NCBI RefSeq assembly: GCF_002263515.1
Contig: NZ_CP022752.1
Coordinates: 4,464,001 to 4,528,000, forward strand
Origin: Actinopolyspora erythraea
Lineage (GTDB): Bacteria; Actinomycetota; Actinomycetes; Mycobacteriales; Pseudonocardiaceae
Length of the DNA: 64,000 bases
Direction of reading: 5' to 3'
In this document: in pieces, positions 60,322 to 64,000 of the stretch
Layout of the letters: the number at the start of each line of letters is the position of its first letter
Position numbering within the stretch: the stretch's first letter is position 1
The notes under the pieces: generated by a model
The model's database searches: none
What the model was told of the DNA's origin: nothing
The model's input: the letters and a program-made list of their open reading frames with translations, nothing else
Made by a program: the position numbers and the translations under genes

Positions 60322-60849
60322 TCACCGCTTGCTGTACTGCGGGGACTTCCTGGCCTTCTTGAGGCCGTACTTCTTGCGTTCCTTGGCCCGGGGATCACGC
60401 GTGAGCATGCCGGCCTTCTTCAGGGCGGGCCGGTCCTCCGGCTGGTAGGTCACCAGAGCACGGGCGAGGGCCATCCGCAGCGCGCCGGCCTGGCCGGAGG
60501 GGCCACCACCGCGCAGGTTCACGTGAACGTCGAAGCTCTCCGTGCGCTCCACGAGTTCCATGGGCTCACGGGCGATGTTCTGGTGCACCCGGTTGGGCAT
60601 GTACTCGTCCATCGGCTTGCCGTTGAGGACGAAACGGCCGCTGCCCGGAACCAGCCGAACCCGCACGATCGCCTTCTTGCGACGCCCGACGGTCTGGATG
60701 GGCCTGCTGGACGGAATCGGCGCCACGCCCTGAGCGAAAGCCTCAGGGGCCGGCTCGTCGGCCGGGACCTCTGAATCGAGGACCTCGGGAGCCGGGGCTT
60801 CGTCGGTCTCTGGAGTGCTCACGTGCTCTTCCTCGTATCCCTCGGTCAC
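60322..60849 (-). CDS. rpsI: 30S ribosomal protein S9
   Basis: 175 residues. The S9 domain starts at [19 protein letters not shown] and ends in the universal tail [18 protein letters not shown] ~50-residue acidic, Pro/Glu-rich extension precedes it, as in other actinobacteria. GTG at 60849 overlaps the rplM stop (GTGA); GTG at 60822 with GAGGAAGAG upstream is an alternative. Confidence 0.97.
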   Translation of the reverse strand: MTEGYEEEHVSTPETDEAPAPEVLDSEVPADEPAPEAFAQGVAPIPSSRPIQTVGRRKKAIVRVRLVPGSGRFVLNGKPMDEYMPNRVHQNIAREPMELVERTESFDVHVNLRGGGPSGQAGALRMALARALVTYQPEDRPALKKAGMLTRDPRAKERKKYGLKKARKSPQYSKR

Positions 60850-61292
60850 TTCTTGGCCTTCGTTTCGATCTCGAAGGGCTGCGGCTGCTGCGAGTGGTGC
60901 GGGTGGTCCGGCCCGGCATAGACCCTGAGCTTCTTGGCCATCGCGCGGCCGAGCTTCCCCTTGGGCAGCATGCCCTTGATCGTCTGCTCCAGCAGGCGCT
61001 CGGGCTTGTTGTCGAGCATCTCGCCGAAGGAGTTCTTCTTCAGGCCGCCTGGATAACCACTGTGCCGGTAGACGAAGGCCTGATCGCGCTTCTTACCGGT
61101 GAGAGCGACCTTGTCGGCATTGACGATGACGACGAAGTCGCCGGTGTCCATGTGCGGAGCATAGGTCGGCTTGTGCTTGCCACGCAGCAGCGTGGCGGCC
61201 TGGGTGGCCAGCCGGCCGAGCACCACGTTCTCGGCGTCGATCACATGCCAGGCGTGGGTCACCTCGCCGGCCTTCGGGCTGTACGTGCGCAC
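60846..61292 (-). CDS. rplM: 50S ribosomal protein L13
   Basis: 148 residues. GTG at 61292 after GAGGTAGACCC, giving [20 protein letters not shown]. Signatures: [47 protein letters not shown] and [12 protein letters not shown]. Coupled to rpsI. The usual rplM-rpsI-glmM order is kept. Confidence 0.97.
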   Translation of the reverse strand: MRTYSPKAGEVTHAWHVIDAENVVLGRLATQAATLLRGKHKPTYAPHMDTGDFVVIVNADKVALTGKKRDQAFVYRHSGYPGGLKKNSFGEMLDNKPERLLEQTIKGMLPKGKLGRAMAKKLRVYAGPDHPHHSQQPQPFEIETKAKK

Positions 61293-61658
61293 GGGTCTAC
61301 CTCGTCGTCGTTCGCGTTGGAATCTCGGTGCGGCAGTCGTGTCCCGTCGCCCATTACGTCGGGGCGCATCGCGATCCGATTCACCCCGTGGGAACCAGCA
61401 CATCCCACGAGCGATCGAGACCGTCACCTCGTGCGAGCCGCCCCCGGGGCTTTCCGCCTCGGCCGGTCACCGAGTCATCTCGCGGTCGTGCACACCCACC
61501 GCACAACAACGGATGAGAGTACTCGGTGGCTGACAAGCGGGTCAAAACGGGTCCCCCACACCCGCCACGACCCGCACGGGAGCCGCCGCGGCGACGGGAC
61601 TGCTTCGGCCTACCTCAGCACCGCCCCCATGATATCGGACGGGAGGAGCCGAAAAGAC
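61293..61658. other. promoter/leader region of rplM, no gene seen
   Basis: About 365 bp. No ORF is supported; an L13 autoregulatory leader would lie just upstream of 61292, but no specific structure could be assigned. Confidence 0.4.
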
Positions 61659-61692
61659 GTGCCCCCTGGACCCGTTGCGATCCAGGGGACAC
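61659..61692 (-). terminator. terminator after the WXG100 genes
   Basis: 12-bp stem with one mismatch (61659-61670 with 61681-61692), just past the stop at 61712. Confidence 0.65.
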
Positions 61693-61711
61693 GCGTCACA
61701 CACGGCGCGGT

Positions 61712-62002
61712 TCAGCCACCGAACTTGGCGGCGTTGGCGCGCTCACCCGCCTGGTAGGACTCGTTGGCCGCGTTGACGGCCATGCCCATCTTGGCGGTGA
61801 TCTCCTGCATGTTCTGGGCGGCCTTGTCCCAGGTCTGCTGGGCCTGGAAGTACTGCTCCTGAGCGGCACCGTCCCAGGTCTCCACCAGCGGCTTGATGGT
61901 GCTCTCCAGCTCGTCCAGCTCGGCCTGGATCTTGCTGGCCGTCTGGCTCAGGCTCTCGGCCGCGGCGCTGAGCTGCTCGAAACTTACCCGGATCTCACTC
62001 AT
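61712..62002 (-). CDS. WXG100 protein, ESX-4 EsxT-like
   Basis: 96 residues, two long helices around a WDG turn (PLVETWDGAAQEQYFQAQQT). N-terminal SEIRVSFEQLSAAAESLSQT. Position next to a second WXG100 gene, rplM and an Rv3446c-like gene equals esxT (Rv3444c) of M. tuberculosis ESX-4. Secreted as a heterodimer with its partner by the EccC-driven machine, whose genes would lie beyond the window. Confidence 0.9.
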   Translation of the reverse strand: MSEIRVSFEQLSAAAESLSQTASKIQAELDELESTIKPLVETWDGAAQEQYFQAQQTWDKAAQNMQEITAKMGMAVNAANESYQAGERANAAKFGG

Positions 62003-62053
62003 TGCTGTTGGTCCCCTCTGCGTGATGTGGAAATGCGGCGGATGTCACCGAGC

Positions 62054-62371
62054 TCAGCCGTTGAGCATGCCCTCGATCTTGGAGACCTCGGCGGCCTGCT
62101 CCTCGTCGCGCTGCGCGTAGTCCTGACCCGAGGACTTGATGTTGTCGCTGATTTCCTGCAGCTGAGTGGTGATCGTGTTCGCGTTCTCCTTGAACTGCTC
62201 CATCAGCTTGCGGAAGACCTGCGCGGCCTGGCCGCTCCATCCCGCCATGACCGGTTCGAGCTCACCGTTGAGCTTCTGGATCGCCTGATCGACGTTGTTG
62301 CGAACGTCCTCCACCTGAGCGGCGGACTTCTGCATCAACTCGACATCTGTCCCGAATCCCTGTTGAGACAT
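62054..62371 (-). CDS. WXG100 protein, ESX-4 EsxU-like
   Basis: 105 residues, WSG turn in EPVMAGWSGQAAQVFRKLME. Long helical C-terminus (YAQRDEEQAAEVSKIEGML) with a Y...E/D pattern resembling the YxxxD/E ESX export signal. ATG at 62371; 51 bp separate its stop from the next start. Predicted partner of the 61712 product; positional equivalent of esxU (Rv3445c). Confidence 0.9.
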   Translation of the reverse strand: MSQQGFGTDVELMQKSAAQVEDVRNNVDQAIQKLNGELEPVMAGWSGQAAQVFRKLMEQFKENANTITTQLQEISDNIKSSGQDYAQRDEEQAAEVSKIEGMLNG

Positions 62372-62546
62372 GGGTTCAGTCCCCCTTCGTCACGTGGCCG
62401 CGAAAGATCGGTCGAACTTCCGACGCAGACATTGCCAGAACGGTTCCACCGGTGTCGCGGTTTTCCGCGGATCACGTTGCGCGAGTAAACGCGCCGAGTC
62501 CCGAACACCGCGCGAACCGTTCCCGGCTCCCGTCACGCGGTGAGAA

Positions 62547-64000
62547 TCAACGCACCGACACACTGCTCACGACCTGTTCGCAGGCCGCCGTCACCCGAGA
62601 CTTCCCGGCCGGGGCGTACTGGCAGCCCACGCTGATCCGGGTCTCCGAGCGGTGCAGCACGTACCAGTCCACGACGGAACCGCTCAGTCGTTCGCTGTAG
62701 TGCACCACTCGCTCACCCGCGAACCGGGTGTCGGGCTCGAAACCGGACAGTTCGCTGTCGGAACCGTCGAACTCCTCCCGCAACTCGCGCACGGAACGCT
62801 CGCGGCTGGCCGCCACGTCGTAGCCCGGCCTGCCCGCCCGCACCGAAACGAGCTCCTCCCCGTCGGAGCCGGGCGGCCGGATGCGCGTCTCCCACAGCTC
62901 GGGATCACCGCCGCCCTGCTCCCAGCGCGCCGGGTACTCGAACTGGTAGCCGTAGCGGGCCACGTGAGCGTCGCGTGCGCCCGGGAGCAGCCACACCACC
63001 GACAGGACCACCAGAACCGCCAGCACCAGGGCCAGCCCCCCGAACAACCACCTCCTCCGGGAGACGCGCCCGGAAGTGCCGGAGGCCGAGGGCGGCCCCT
63101 GACCGGGCCCGCTCCCGCCGTGGGGAAGGAAACCCGGTTCCGGCCGCCGGAGGCGCGGGCACCGGGTGGTGGCCCCGGTCGGCCACGCTCGCCCTCGGCG
63201 TCGGACCACGGACGCGCCACCGGTCCCGCCTGCCCACCGGGCCCGCCCCGGAGGTCCGGGGCGCCGAGGCGGGGCCCGCCCGCGAAGGGACGCCCCCGGG
63301 CCGGTGCGGCTCGGAGGAGACCGGCAGGGCGCGCGTGACGTCACGTGCCGGGTCCTCCCGCACGGCGCGCAGCGCGCCCCGGGCGACCACGGTCTCGGGC
63401 TGGTCCAGTGTGGTCGGCACGATCCCCGTCCGCTCGTGGAGCAGCCGTGCCACCATCGGCACCCTGCTGGAACCTCCGACGAGGAAGACCGCGGCCAGCT
63501 CCTCCGTCGTCACGCCCCCGTCGGCCAGCACGGCGAGCACGAGGTCGGCCACGTTGCTCAGCGGCGTCACGATCAGTGACTCCAGGTCCGACCTGGTGAC
63601 GTGGGTGTCCGAGAACGGTGGCGGGAGCGGGACGTCGGTGTAGCTGTGGCGGGAGAGCGTCTCCTTGGCGCCCCGGACGTCCTGCCGCAGCACCCGCCTG
63701 CGGCGCCTGTCGGCGATCTCACGTCCCTCGACGAGCCGGCGCCAGGCGGCGGGGTCGAGCGGTTCGGCCGTCCCGCCGACGTGGTCCAGCAGGGCCTGGT
63801 CGATGTCGGCCCCGCCGAAGTCAGGTTTCCCCCGAGTGGCCAGCACCCGGAACGTCTCCTCGGAGCGGCGCACCAGGCTGGCGTCGACCGTCCCGCCGCC
63901 GAGGTCGAGAACGGCCAGCGCCGCGCCGTCCGGCAGACCGCGGTCGGCGGAGTGGAACACCGCCGCCCCGACCGGTTCCGGCACCAGCACGATCTCGGCG
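62547..64000 (-). pseudogene. type VII secretion-associated Rv3446c-like protein, frameshifted and cut by window end
   Basis: Two minus-strand frames encode consecutive parts. From the window edge to ~63250: an Hsp70-like ATPase lobe with ALAVLDLGGGTVDASLV, GGADIDQALL, TRSDLESLI and VFLVGGSSRVPMVARLL. From ~63150 to 62547, one base out of phase: a Pro/Gly linker, a membrane helix (LFGGLALVLAVLVVLSVVWLL) and an extracytoplasmic domain (YQFEYPARWEQGGGD ... VVSSVSVR). This is the architecture of Rv3446c-family ESX-4 proteins. The break is in a GC-rich repeat-like linker; it may be a real frameshift, a sequencing error or two separate genes. The N-terminus is outside the window. Confidence 0.75.

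Overview
High-GC actinobacterial DNA. The gene order glmS - nnr - alr - hydrolase - tsaE, the glmM - rpsI - rplM - esx pair - Rv3446c-like run and the DUF5313 gene resemble the Mycobacterium tuberculosis Rv3417c-Rv3446c neighbourhood and point to Mycobacteriales/Pseudonocardiales, for example a Saccharopolyspora or Actinopolyspora relative. The sequence alone does not fix the genus.

Layout. 1-5300: tandem PhoD-type secreted phosphatases, then a beta-propeller-like ORF interrupted by a 1.43-kb IS200/IS605-type element (tnpA plus an internally deleted tnpB). 5330-7631: tsaB-rimI-tsaD on the minus strand. 7756-11586: a secreted GH2 beta-galactosidase with an inserted LamG domain. 11820-24878: a purine (urate/allantoin/glyoxylate) catabolic region with allantoicase, allantoinase, glycerate kinase, glyoxylate carboligase, tartronate semialdehyde reductase, hydroxypyruvate isomerase, OHCU decarboxylase, HIU hydrolase, uricase and an NCS2 permease. 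25362-27269: two secreted peptidoglycan hydrolases. 28533-33058: a DUF6986 aldolase-like protein, malate synthase and an IclR regulator, which complete a route from urate to glyoxylate to malate or glycerate. 33215-42398: mixed accessory genes (DUF4232, an orphan LuxR protein, a decayed response regulator, DUF418, a DUF574-type methyltransferase with a duplicated 3' end, a WYL regulator, an FAD oxidoreductase). 42736-43827: a two-repeat type I-E-like CRISPR remnant, a RelE/Phd toxin-antitoxin pair and an orphan CRISPR repeat. 43919-51046: DUF5313, tsaE, hydrolase, alr, nnr and glmS. 51170-54113: a hydrolase lacking its serine nucleophile, a decayed tnpB and two tandem Pro/Gln-rich tetraspan proteins. 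54255-64000: ESX-linked proteins, two tiny membrane proteins, glmM, rpsI, rplM, two WXG100 proteins and a frameshifted Rv3446c-like protein cut by the window end.

How it fits together. Urate taken up by the permease would be oxidised by uricase, HIU hydrolase and OHCU decarboxylase to allantoin. Allantoinase and allantoicase then lead to ureidoglycolate and glyoxylate. Glyoxylate is either condensed with acetyl-CoA (malate synthase) or carboligated and reduced to glycerate. Near-identical palindromes precede the allantoinase and OHCU decarboxylase genes, and a related one precedes hydroxypyruvate isomerase, so the local IclR protein is the obvious candidate regulator. About 37 kb of accessory DNA separates tsaE from tsaB, genes that are adjacent in M. 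tuberculosis, so this block looks like an insertion or rearrangement hotspot. At least three families of short intergenic repeats, IS remnants, gene fragments and a CRISPR relic are concentrated in it.
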